Below, piece after piece: positions 1 to 6,886 of a stretch of DNA of 64,000 nucleotides. Position 1 is the first letter of the stretch. Every line of letters starts with the position of its first letter. The stretch spans positions 1,302,001 through 1,366,000 of the forward strand of contig NZ_CP059724.1 of NCBI RefSeq assembly GCF_022369515.1, read 5' to 3'. The notes beneath the pieces were generated by a model. The model did not search any database, was not told the DNA's origin, and saw only the letters and a list, made by a program, of their open reading frames with translations. The translations under genes and the position numbers were made by a program. Origin of the DNA: Paenibacillus sp. 19GGS1-52 (GTDB lineage Bacteria > Bacillota > Bacilli > Paenibacillales > Paenibacillaceae).

Positions 1-353
1 TGAAGACACCTGGAGAAATAATCCCCACCACTAATAAACTTCTCGTTCGAAAAGAAAATGAGATCGTACCCCAGTACACCCATCTGCTTCTTGAAGGAAT
101 TGAGGACCTCTACAAAAAAAGGATGCGTAAAATCAACATTAAACTCACCGGCAAAAATAACACCGATCAGATTCGACTTTCTGGTAGCCAGTGTTTTGGC
201 CGAGTTGGAAGGCGAATAACCAGTCTGTTCGATGATCTCCAGCACTCTTTGTTTTGTCTTTTCGGAAACATCCGTATAATTATTCATAATCTTCGAAACT
301 GTGGAGACAGAAACGCCCGCCATTTCGGCAATTTTTTTAATATTCAATTGCAA
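1..353 (-). CDS. LacI-family transcriptional regulator, N-terminal part (cut by window edge)
   Basis: About 117 codons are visible, and the C-terminal part lies beyond the left edge. The N-terminus (LQLNIKKIAEMAGVSVSTVS) is a canonical LacI helix-turn-helix, followed by the hinge region and the start of the periplasmic-binding-protein-like sensor domain (SNLIGVIFAGEF). I chose the TTG at 353 because GGAAGGTGG lies 7 nt upstream and the HTH starts immediately after it. Such proteins bind palindromic operators and are released by a small sugar ligand. The closeness to the starch genes suggests a carbohydrate regulon, but the ligand cannot be read from this part. Confidence 0.9.
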   Translation of the reverse strand, partial: MQLNIKKIAEMAGVSVSTVSKIMNNYTDVSEKTKQRVLEIIEQTGYSPSNSAKTLATRKSNLIGVIFAGEFNVDFTHPFFVEVLNSFKKQMGVLGYDLIFFSNEKFISGGDYFSRCL

Positions 354-391
354 CGCACAGCCACCTTCCGGCTAGAAATCAATTACAATTA

Positions 392-420
392 AGTTTATTC
401 GTAAAGGTAAAACAAGTCAA
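392..420 (-). promoter_or_regulatory. Probable sigma-A promoter of the truncated LacI gene
   Basis: On the minus strand there is TTGACT, 17 bp, then TAAACT, ending about 39 bp before the TTG start. The -35 and spacer are close to consensus. Seen in sequence only; use in vivo is inferred. Confidence 0.5.
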
Positions 421-429
421 TTGGCTAAC

Positions 430-459
430 GACGATACTATTTTCGAAAATAATTTCGTC
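430..459. promoter_or_regulatory. Interrupted palindrome, possible regulator operator
   Basis: The core TATTTTCGAAAATA (438-451) is a perfect 14-bp palindrome centred on CG. Outer arms GACGA/TCGTC extend the symmetry so that 13 of 15 positions pair. LacI-family operators are typically CG-centred palindromes. The site lies just upstream of the -35 box of the LacI gene, so autoregulation is possible. The binding protein is inferred. Confidence 0.4.
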
Positions 460-590
460 TTTAATACTTATCCTATAAGCTTAACGAAAACCACGAAACA
501 TGAATATGTCTCTGCATGGAGTAATGCTATTTGCATAAGATAGTAATGGATGCAGAGAATAATCGCATTCCCTTTTCAAGTTTATTAAAA

Positions 591-688
591 AAATAATAAT
601 TTATAGGTTTCACACGATAATTTATCCTTATATTTCTCGAAGAAACGGGTGCAGTCCATATAAAGGATGGCGAAGCCGTTTCATCTTG
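591..688 (+). repeat. R1 dispersed structured repeat, copy A
   Basis: One of five full copies in this window of a roughly 100-bp intergenic element. Its order is an AT-rich arm (ATAATTTATAGGTTTCAC), the segment TTATCCTTATATTTCTCG, then a long hairpin whose outer stem is GAAGAAACGG paired with CCGTTTCATC. The inner stem here is GCAGTCC/GGATGGC. The neighbouring gap 354-1002 has no credible gene; it holds copies A and B, a terminator and a possible short RNA. Confidence 0.85.
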
Positions 689-690
689 TT

Positions 691-828
691 TTACAGCTTA
701 TTATGAAATATGCTATGATGAGTGGATAATTAGGCTACAAAAATGTAACTTGTACGCTAACTACTGTTCTTTATATACACATCATAAGGAAGCTCATTTA
801 ACAAACACCCCGTGAGGGGTGTTTTTCT
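691..828 (+). ncRNA. Candidate short RNA with promoter and terminator
   Basis: A promoter-like TTACAG, 17 bp, TATGAT (691-719) is followed about 85 nt later by a strong intrinsic terminator (806-826). No ORF with a ribosome-binding site lies between them. The predicted transcript runs from about 726 to 827. No known RNA family is recognised. It could instead be a relic leader or the 3' end of an RNA starting further upstream. Confidence 0.25.
806..826 (+). terminator. Intrinsic terminator
   Basis: ACACCCC-gtga-GGGGTGT followed by a T-run. It has no coding gene upstream on this strand, so it should end a non-coding transcript. R1 copy B starts immediately after its T-run. Confidence 0.75.
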
Positions 829-829
829 T

Positions 830-945
830 GAAATATAATAATTTATAGGTTTCACATTATAAATTATCTTTATATTTCTCGAAGAAACGGATACCATCCC
901 TAAAAGGACGGTGAAGCCGTTTCATCTTGAAATATAATAACTTAT
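830..945 (+). repeat. R1 dispersed structured repeat, copy B, with flanking direct repeats
   Basis: A full R1 copy with inner stem ACCATCC/GGACGGT and outer stem GAAGAAACGG/CCGTTTCATC. It is bracketed by near-identical 17-mers, GAAATATAATAATTTAT at 830-846 and GAAATATAATAACTTAT at 929-945, with one difference. It sits directly 3' of the terminator at 806-826 and upstream of the DedA-like gene. Confidence 0.85.
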
Positions 946-1002
946 GCTTTGTCGTAAATCAGGAAGCAGCTGCTGCAAGGAGTCAAGAGAGGAGACTGCT
1001 TC

Positions 1003-1614
1003 ATGACAGAGTCTATAAATGCCTGGATTGATTGGCTGCTGCAAACATTAGGGCTCTCGGGGCCGTCCATTTTGTTCGCGACCCTTCCGCTCGCATTGCT
1101 GCAAAGTTTGTTTGGATTTTTCCCATTCGCGATTCTGATTGTCTTGCATGTCTCCGTATTTAACGTAATCGGGGGCATGCTGATCAGCTGGCTGGCCTGC
1201 AATGTAGGCGCGGTGCTGGTGTACTTCCTTTTCCGGCGTTACTTGTATAGCTGGTTTGACAAGAAGTGGGGCTCGAAGCTGAAGCGGTATGATAAATGGC
1301 AGCGTTATTTAGACCGGTATGGCATATGGACCTTGGTATTGCTGCGGACAGTTCCAATTATCCCGAACAATGTTATTAACTTTATGGCGGCAGTATCGCC
1401 GATTAAAGCTTCGGCCTTTATTTGGGGAACGGTGCTGGGCAATATGTCATACATCTGGCTGTTCGGAACGATCAGTTCTACCCTCATTGTGCCGCGGGAA
1501 GAGTGGAATGGCTTTCTAACCTGGTACGCTGTGTTCATGGTGATTCTTATCGGCATCTTTATCCGGAGACACTGGGGCCATCTGCAGGAAGATAAACGGA
1601 GCAGAATGAACTGA
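1003..1614 (+). CDS. DedA/VTT-domain (TVP38/TMEM64-like) membrane protein
   Basis: A 203-residue multi-spanning membrane protein. The centre carries the VTT-type signature: an arginine-containing segment (LLRTVPIIPNNVINFMAA) followed by small-residue-rich helices (GTVLGNMSYIWLFG). Known relatives act in lipid transport or scrambling and membrane homeostasis; the lipid handled here cannot be told. GAGAGGAGA lies 7 nt before the ATG. The gene stands alone between repeat copy B and a terminator at 1646-1698. Confidence 0.85.
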   Translation: MTESINAWIDWLLQTLGLSGPSILFATLPLALLQSLFGFFPFAILIVLHVSVFNVIGGMLISWLACNVGAVLVYFLFRRYLYSWFDKKWGSKLKRYDKWQRYLDRYGIWTLVLLRTVPIIPNNVINFMAAVSPIKASAFIWGTVLGNMSYIWLFGTISSTLIVPREEWNGFLTWYAVFMVILIGIFIRRHWGHLQEDKRSRMN

Positions 1615-1645
1615 ATGCAGCAGTATTAATATCATGATAATGGCT

Positions 1646-1698
1646 AAGAAGAATGTTTCCCTAGTGAGTTCTTACGCGGGGTTACGTTCTTCTTTTTT
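1646..1698 (+). terminator. Terminator of the DedA-like gene
   Basis: The arms AGAAGAATGT and ACGTTCTTCT pair around a loop of about 27 nt and are followed by a T-run. This separates the DedA-like gene from yunB. Confidence 0.6.
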
Positions 1699-1771
1699 GT
1701 CTTCTTTCTGAATACCTTATACCAATGTAGGCGGCTTGACCGCCTTGTAAGGCGGGAGGGATAAGGGAGCA

Positions 1772-2851
1772 ATGGGCAGAACAAAAAAATGGGGGAGCCG
1801 AAGGCTGAGAATACCCGATCTTGGCCGCCTAAGGCTGCCGAAAATGAGCTGGGACGGCATACCAAGACCTGCAGGGAGAAGCCCGGCGTTTAAGGCGAGA
1901 CCCAGCAAGGCAGGGATTTGGCCAACGGGGACACGCTTTGAAGCTAAGCGGGGGCGGAATAGGGTGAAATTGACCGGTAGGGAAGAAAGAAAACAAGCAA
2001 CTTCCAGCGGAATACAGAAGATACGTAAGCCACGTAGCCGTCGTAAGTTCTGGTTGATCATCTCTCTATTGCTGATAGTAGTTGTACTGCAGAGCCTGCG
2101 CTATGTTGAGCTGCATTTGAAGCCGCCCATCTTGTATTTGGCGCAGATTCGTGTGAAGCAAATCGCCACGGAGTCGATTAATAAGGCGATTTCCTCTCAG
2201 GTCGCGAGTGGAGGCAATGCCGAGGAGCTGATTGACTGGAAGACCGATAAGAATGGGAAAATATCGGGTTTTATGCTTAACTACGCGGAGCATATGCGTA
2301 TTACTTCCAAAGCGGCAGAAGTGATTCAGTCTACATTGCAGCAGCTCCATAATCAGACAGAGTATATTCCACTCGGTCAGGCGCTGGGCAGTCCGTTGAT
2401 CGCTTCTTTTGGACCGGATATCCCGATCAAGATTCAGCCGCAGGGTGCGGTTAAGGTTGAACTCAACACCCGTCAGCAAAATGCCGGAATCAATATGATT
2501 CTGGTCGAGGTCTTTATTCATATCGTGACCGAAGTCGCGGTGGTGATTCCCTTTGATATGGAGCCACAGGTTGTCGATACAGAAATTCCCGTATCCTATC
2601 TGATGGTGGTTGGTGATGTGCCGATGTATTATTACGATAACCAAGGCCAGCCTGTGGGTACAAATGGAAGCAGTGCACCTGGCATTGCGATTCCGACCCC
2701 TTCGCTAAACGGGAATAATTCAGGGACATCGGAAAGTTCAACTAATAAAGAGGGGAATAGCACCACCAATCAGAGTAGCGGTGTAGTAGCAGTTCCAGAG
2801 ACCGATGTGAATAACACGGGTAATAGTAATGCTGGGACGGTTACGCCATAG
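1772..2851 (+). CDS. yunB: Sporulation protein YunB
   Basis: 359 residues. After a basic N-terminal stretch of about 90 residues (rich in Arg, Lys, Pro and Gly) comes one transmembrane helix (about 92-110, FWLIISLLLIVVVLQSL). An extracytoplasmic domain typical of YunB follows (KQIATESINKAISSQVA; QVVDTEIPVSYLMVVGDVP), then a Ser/Asn/Thr-rich tail of about 60 residues. In B. subtilis YunB is a sigma-E-dependent sporulation protein of unclear biochemistry. The N-terminal extension and tail look longer than in the Bacillus protein as I recall it. RBS AAGGGAG precedes the ATG at 1772. Two mutually exclusive short hairpins (1729-1745 and 1740-1755) lie just before the RBS. A terminator follows. Confidence 0.88.
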   Translation: MGRTKKWGSRRLRIPDLGRLRLPKMSWDGIPRPAGRSPAFKARPSKAGIWPTGTRFEAKRGRNRVKLTGREERKQATSSGIQKIRKPRSRRKFWLIISLLLIVVVLQSLRYVELHLKPPILYLAQIRVKQIATESINKAISSQVASGGNAEELIDWKTDKNGKISGFMLNYAEHMRITSKAAEVIQSTLQQLHNQTEYIPLGQALGSPLIASFGPDIPIKIQPQGAVKVELNTRQQNAGINMILVEVFIHIVTEVAVVIPFDMEPQVVDTEIPVSYLMVVGDVPMYYYDNQGQPVGTNGSSAPGIAIPTPSLNGNNSGTSESSTNKEGNSTTNQSSGVVAVPETDVNNTGNSNAGTVTP

Positions 2852-2877
2852 AGTGTGAAAAGTACTGTAGCGTGAGC

Positions 2878-2911
2878 ACTCCCGGAGCATGTAGTGGCTT
2901 CCGGGAGTTTT
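2878..2911 (+). terminator. Terminator of yunB
   Basis: CTCCCGGAGC and GCTTCCGGGAG form a GC-rich stem with an 8-nt loop, followed by TTTT. Confidence 0.8.
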
Positions 2912-2976
2912 GTGATATATTGGATAATAAGTATTTTATATAGAAATGATACCTGAATAATGAAAAGAGGGACATC

Positions 2977-3639
2977 ATGGATAGCTGTTTATTTATTCAC
3001 GGCTTCACCGGTGGCGAATACGAAATCTCTCCGTTGTCCGAGTATATGGAGCAGCATCATTACCGTTCGATAACCTTTACACTGAAAGGACATGGTGGAA
3101 GCAGGCAAGATTTGCTGCATTCCGACAGACATGATTGGCAGCGGAGTGCTGAGAATGAATTGACCAAGCTATTAAAGACGAATGAAGCAGTTCATCTCAT
3201 TGGCTTTTCCACCGGAGCACTGATTGCCTCCCAGCTATCTGTACAGTATAAACCACGGATTAAATCGCTCACTTTATTGTCTACCCCTGTTTTCCCGCTG
3301 AATCCAATCGAACTGCTCAAGACCTTTGCCAGCCTCTCCATGCTTAGAAATTATATTAGCAAATTTGGTTCCACCCCTGCTAAGGCGACCAGAGAGTTTC
3401 AACGTCTAGTCCGTGAGAGCTTTGATGTGTATCCACAGATTGAAACTCCGACCTTGATTGTACAGGGTAAACGTGACCACCTTGTAAAGTCCAAAAGTGC
3501 TAATTACTTGCAGCAAGTAATCCCGACTAGTCACAAACAGGTACTAATGGTGGACAATAGCGGTCATATGGTTTGTCATTGCGAGGACAAGGACTGGATC
3601 ATGAATGAAGTGCTGAAGTTTATCCAGCGAGTAGGGTAG
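2977..3639 (+). CDS. Alpha/beta hydrolase, carboxylesterase or monoacylglycerol-lipase type
   Basis: A 220-residue single-domain serine hydrolase. The start is right at the first strand (MDSCLFIHGFTGGEYE), with the oxyanion-hole HGFTGG at 8-13. The nucleophile elbow is GFSTG (Ser78). The acid is Asp167 (QGKRDHLV) and the base His197 (NSGHMVCH). The family hydrolyses esters of small or acyl substrates in the cytoplasm, as in B. stearothermophilus-type Est30; the substrate here is unknown. RBS AGAGGGA. It ends at a hairpin that is itself a copy of the R1 stem, so the gene is probably monocistronic. Confidence 0.85.
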   Translation: MDSCLFIHGFTGGEYEISPLSEYMEQHHYRSITFTLKGHGGSRQDLLHSDRHDWQRSAENELTKLLKTNEAVHLIGFSTGALIASQLSVQYKPRIKSLTLLSTPVFPLNPIELLKTFASLSMLRNYISKFGSTPAKATREFQRLVRESFDVYPQIETPTLIVQGKRDHLVKSKSANYLQQVIPTSHKQVLMVDNSGHMVCHCEDKDWIMNEVLKFIQRVG

Positions 3640-3663
3640 TTGAAGAAATTCTTCTATTTTCCC

Positions 3664-3708
3664 AAGAAACGGATACTGTCCCTAAATGGATGGTGTCCGT
3701 TTCTTTTT
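3664..3708 (+). terminator. Terminator made of a solitary R1 hairpin (copy F)
   Basis: The stem AAGAAACGGATACTGTCC/GGATGGTGTCCGTTTCTT matches the hairpin half of the R1 repeats but lacks the AT-rich arm. It ends in a T-run, so it should work as an intrinsic terminator for the hydrolase gene. The inner pairs differ from the other copies but remain paired (A-U and G-U). Confidence 0.75.
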
Positions 3709-3733
3709 GGTTGTGCAGCAAATATTTTTAAGC

Positions 3734-3763
3734 TTGACAACGCATACATACGCATGGTAATTT
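3734..3763 (+). promoter_or_regulatory. Promoter of the amylase gene
   Basis: TTGACA at 3734-3739, an 18-bp spacer, then TAATTT at 3758-3763. The expected start of transcription falls at the edge of the operator palindrome at 3768-3787. Confidence 0.6.
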
Positions 3764-3767
3764 CTAG

Positions 3768-3787
3768 TAGGGAAACCGGTTTCCCTA
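3768..3787. promoter_or_regulatory. Perfect 20-bp palindromic operator of the amylase gene
   Basis: TAGGGAAACCGGTTTCCCTA reads identically on both strands and is CG-centred like LacI-family operators. Its position over the transcription start predicts repression. The likely ligand is the LacI regulator encoded at 6887-7906 or the truncated one at the left edge. A CcpA cre site is a weaker fit, since two consensus positions are missing. Confidence 0.75.
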
Positions 3788-3817
3788 TGACGTTCTAATA
3801 TGAGAGGGAGATGAGGA

Positions 3818-6763
3818 ATGAAACGCAAGTTATGGTTTATACCTATTCTGATTACGTCCATGATTCTTTCTATTGTCATTAATTTATTCGTCGTATCACC
3901 GGTTAAGGTGAGTGCAGCCAGCATAGGTACAGTTACCGAGAATGACACTATTTACCAGATTATGGTTGACCGCTTCAACGATGGAGACTCTTCCAACAAT
4001 GCGACCGGCACAGCTATTCGCTACGGTGAAACCTCGGAAGATGACTTCCGATATATGAAAGGCGGCGACTGGCAAGGGATTATTGACAAGCTGTCCTATA
4101 TCAAAAATATGGGTTATACAGCCATTTGGATTTCCCCAGTAGCCGAGCCGCAGATGACCAACCGGGATAACAATGGAACCGGAAAAAACACAGCTTATCA
4201 CGGGTATAACGTGAAGGACCCTAACGCAGCAAATCCCTACTTTGGAACGAAGGAGAAGCTGAAGGAACTGGTTGATTCGGCACATGCACTCGGCATCAAG
4301 GTAGTTATTGATGTGGTTCCGAATCATATCGGGGATTATATGCTCGGCAGCCAGGCGTATTATGATATTCCTACACTACAACCGGTAGCCCCTTTTAACA
4401 ATCCGGCCTGGTATCATCACAATGGGGATATTAACTGGTCGCTTACAGACGGAAGATATGATCAGTGGGCGCAGGATTATTTGGAGAATCACGACCTGGG
4501 CGGGTTGGATGATATCGACTTTGATGTTCCTGCAGCCAAGGAGGCTGTATTCAATTCCATCAAAGGGTGGTTTGACTATACGGGAGCCGATGGAGCTCGT
4601 GTTGATGCTGCCAAGCTGATAAAACCAACGGATATTGGGGCCTTGCAAAATCTGCTTGGTGTCAACACGTTTGGCGAGAATTTTGACGGTAATGCCGAAT
4701 TTGTCTCACGCTGGGTTGGCAGCGGGAAGGAATGGGGAATGCTGGATTTTCCGCTGTTCTTCTCAGTTCTTAACAGCTTTGCCTACGGACAATCCTTTGA
4801 TTCCAATATCAAAAGTACGTTGGCACTAGACTCCTACTACAATGGAAATGCCAACCATATGGTTACCTTTATCGACAATCATGACCGCAACCGTTTTCTG
4901 ACGGAAGCCGGGGGAAGCGTAGAGAAGATGCAGAATGCCTTAACCTTCATCTTTACGGTACGAGGCACCCCAGTTGTTTTTCAGGGAACGGAGCAGAACA
5001 AAGGGAATGGCAACAGCCAGATTATGACGGGGGGAATTGCCGATACTTGGAACCGCTGGTCGATGGTGAAGCGGGATGCTAGTGGCAATGTTATTGAGAA
5101 TTATTTTAATGAGAATACAAGCACTTATAAGTATGTAGCCAAGCTGAACGAAATCCGTAAAAACAATCCGGCCCTGCGTACAGGCACACAACGTGAAATG
5201 TGGTCGGCCCAGAATCTCTATGCCTTCTCACGGCGTATAGACAGCGGAAGCAATCTAGGTCAGGAGGCCATCTCCGTATTTAGCAACGCTGCCAGCGGTT
5301 CACAGACCGCAACGATTCCACTGCGTGCTGAGAGTACGCTCTCGGTAGGAACCGTACTGATTAACCAGTTGAATACTTCGGATACAGTTACTGTGCAAGC
5401 TGGAGGTGCAACCGGCAAACAGATTACAGTGACTGTCGGAGCCAATGCTGCGAAGATCTATGCTAAACAGCAGCAGCCAGTAGATACAGTGGCTCCTACT
5501 GTCCCAACGGGCGTGAATGCCACAGTGCAGAGCGCTTCAAGCGTTCAAGTAAGCTGGACGGCATCCACTGATGTTGTGGGTGTAACTGGCTATGAAATTT
5601 ACCGCAATGGTGTAAAGGTTGGGACCTCTGCAACAACCTCTTATACGGATACTGGGTTATCTGCGAACACGACCTACACCTATACTGTAAAAGCTTTTGA
5701 TGCCGCAGCCAATCTATCGGTGCTAAGCGCAATTGCAACAGTGACGACTCCTGTGGGGAACAACGTTACCATTTATTATAAGCAGGGCTATACTACACCG
5801 TATATTCATTACCGTCCTGTGGGAGGAACCTGGACGACATCGCCGGGTGTGGCTATACCGGCCTCGGAAGTGAGCGGATATAACAAAATCACGATCAATA
5901 TCGGCTCCGCAGCCCAGCTTGAAGCCTGCTTCAACAATGGCTCCGGCACCTGGGATAGCAACGGTGGCAGCAATTACCTGTTCGGCACCGGAACATGGAC
6001 CTATACGCCGACTGGAACGATTGTATCGGGCGGACCAGCGGTCCCTACCGCGACGCCGACAGCTACACCAACCCCAACGGTGACACCGACAGCAACACCA
6101 ACACCGACGCCAACCGTGGCGCCAACACCAACGGTCACACCAACACCGACAGCTACGCCAATAGGAAACACCGTGAAGGTCTACTATAAGAATGTTGCCT
6201 TTAGTAATTCTTATATCCATTACAAGCTAGATGGCTCAACAGTCTGGACGACGGCTCCAGGCGTACAGATGACAACTTCCGGCTTTGCGGGTTATGCAAC
6301 AGCGGATATCCCACTGGGCACCTCAGTCGGGCTGACGGCAGCCTTCAATAATGGCAGTGGAACGTGGGACAGCAACGGCGGCAGCAATTATCATTTTGCC
6401 GCAGGAACCTGGAGCCTCGTGAATGGCAGTATTGCAGCCGGTGAGCCACAGGCGGACAGCGTCACCTTCCGTGTAAGCGTTCCGGCAACTACACCAGCCA
6501 GCGGGCCGATCTATCTCACGGGTTCGTTCAACAGCTGGAATGCGGCAGATGCGGCTTACCAGCTAACCAAAGGCAGCGATGGGGTATATTCGATTAAGCT
6601 GAGTCTCCCCGCTGGAACTGCAGTGCAGTATAAGCTCACGCGGGGAACGTGGGCAACCGTGGAGACTGCAACGGGTGGTGGAGATATCGCCAACCGGGCG
6701 CTGACACCATCCGGTGGCGCACAAACAGTAACACTGACGGTGCAGCGCTGGAAGGATCAATAA
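3818..6763 (+). CDS. Secreted GH13 alpha-amylase with FN3 and starch-binding modules
   Basis: 981 residues. A signal peptide (1 to about 33, ending VSA-AS) is followed by a GH13 catalytic domain to about residue 545. It has VIDVVPNH (about 163-170), nucleophile Asp263 (DGARVDAA), acid/base Glu287 (GENFDG) and transition-state Asp356 (FIDNHDRN). Next come a fibronectin-III domain (about 555-640), a CBM25-like starch-binding module (about 648-735), a Pro/Thr linker (about 741-781), a second CBM25-like module (about 786-870) and a C-terminal CBM20/48-like module (about 880-981). It should bind and cleave raw starch outside the cell to maltooligosaccharides. RBS GGGAGATGAGG. Control is through the palindrome at 3768-3787. 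A strong hairpin follows. Confidence 0.93.
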   Translation: MKRKLWFIPILITSMILSIVINLFVVSPVKVSAASIGTVTENDTIYQIMVDRFNDGDSSNNATGTAIRYGETSEDDFRYMKGGDWQGIIDKLSYIKNMGYTAIWISPVAEPQMTNRDNNGTGKNTAYHGYNVKDPNAANPYFGTKEKLKELVDSAHALGIKVVIDVVPNHIGDYMLGSQAYYDIPTLQPVAPFNNPAWYHHNGDINWSLTDGRYDQWAQDYLENHDLGGLDDIDFDVPAAKEAVFNSIKGWFDYTGADGARVDAAKLIKPTDIGALQNLLGVNTFGENFDGNAEFVSRWVGSGKEWGMLDFPLFFSVLNSFAYGQSFDSNIKSTLALDSYYNGNANHMVTFIDNHDRNRFLTEAGGSVEKMQNALTFIFTVRGTPVVFQGTEQNKGNGNSQIMTGGIADTWNRWSMVKRDASGNVIENYFNENTSTYKYVAKLNEIRKNNPALRTGTQREMWSAQNLYAFSRRIDSGSNLGQEAISVFSNAASGSQTATIPLRAESTLSVGTVLINQLNTSDTVTVQAGGATGKQITVTVGANAAKIYAKQQQPVDTVAPTVPTGVNATVQSASSVQVSWTASTDVVGVTGYEIYRNGVKVGTSATTSYTDTGLSANTTYTYTVKAFDAAANLSVLSAIATVTTPVGNNVTIYYKQGYTTPYIHYRPVGGTWTTSPGVAIPASEVSGYNKITINIGSAAQLEACFNNGSGTWDSNGGSNYLFGTGTWTYTPTGTIVSGGPAVPTATPTATPTPTVTPTATPTPTPTVAPTPTVTPTPTATPIGNTVKVYYKNVAFSNSYIHYKLDGSTVWTTAPGVQMTTSGFAGYATADIPLGTSVGLTAAFNNGSGTWDSNGGSNYHFAAGTWSLVNGSIAAGEPQADSVTFRVSVPATTPASGPIYLTGSFNSWNAADAAYQLTKGSDGVYSIKLSLPAGTAVQYKLTRGTWATVETATGGGDIANRALTPSGGAQTVTLTVQRWKDQ

Positions 6764-6783
6764 ATTTAAAGGTGTACTAAAAG

Positions 6784-6818
6784 CCAAGGAGCGGCTCCCG
6801 TGGGGAGCCGCTCCTTGG
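6784..6818. terminator. Bidirectional terminator between amylase and LacI gene
   Basis: A perfect long stem (AAGGAGCGGCTCC / GGGAGCCGCTCCTT) between convergent genes. T-runs are weak but present downstream on the plus strand. Confidence 0.7.
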
Positions 6819-6886
6819 AAATTCCTGTATTTTTTACAATAATGACAGACAGTATTTTATCCAGCGTTTCCACGAGTGCCCACAAC

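Noticed and set aside
2066..2644. 192-codon minus-strand frame opposite yunB
   Set aside because: His/Arg-rich antisense shadow of yunB with no start signals.
5723..6220. 165-codon minus-strand frame rich in Arg, Cys and Trp opposite the amylase linker region
   Set aside because: It is the antisense of the PT-repeat and CBM25 coding sequence, has no ribosome-binding site and its composition follows from the repeat.
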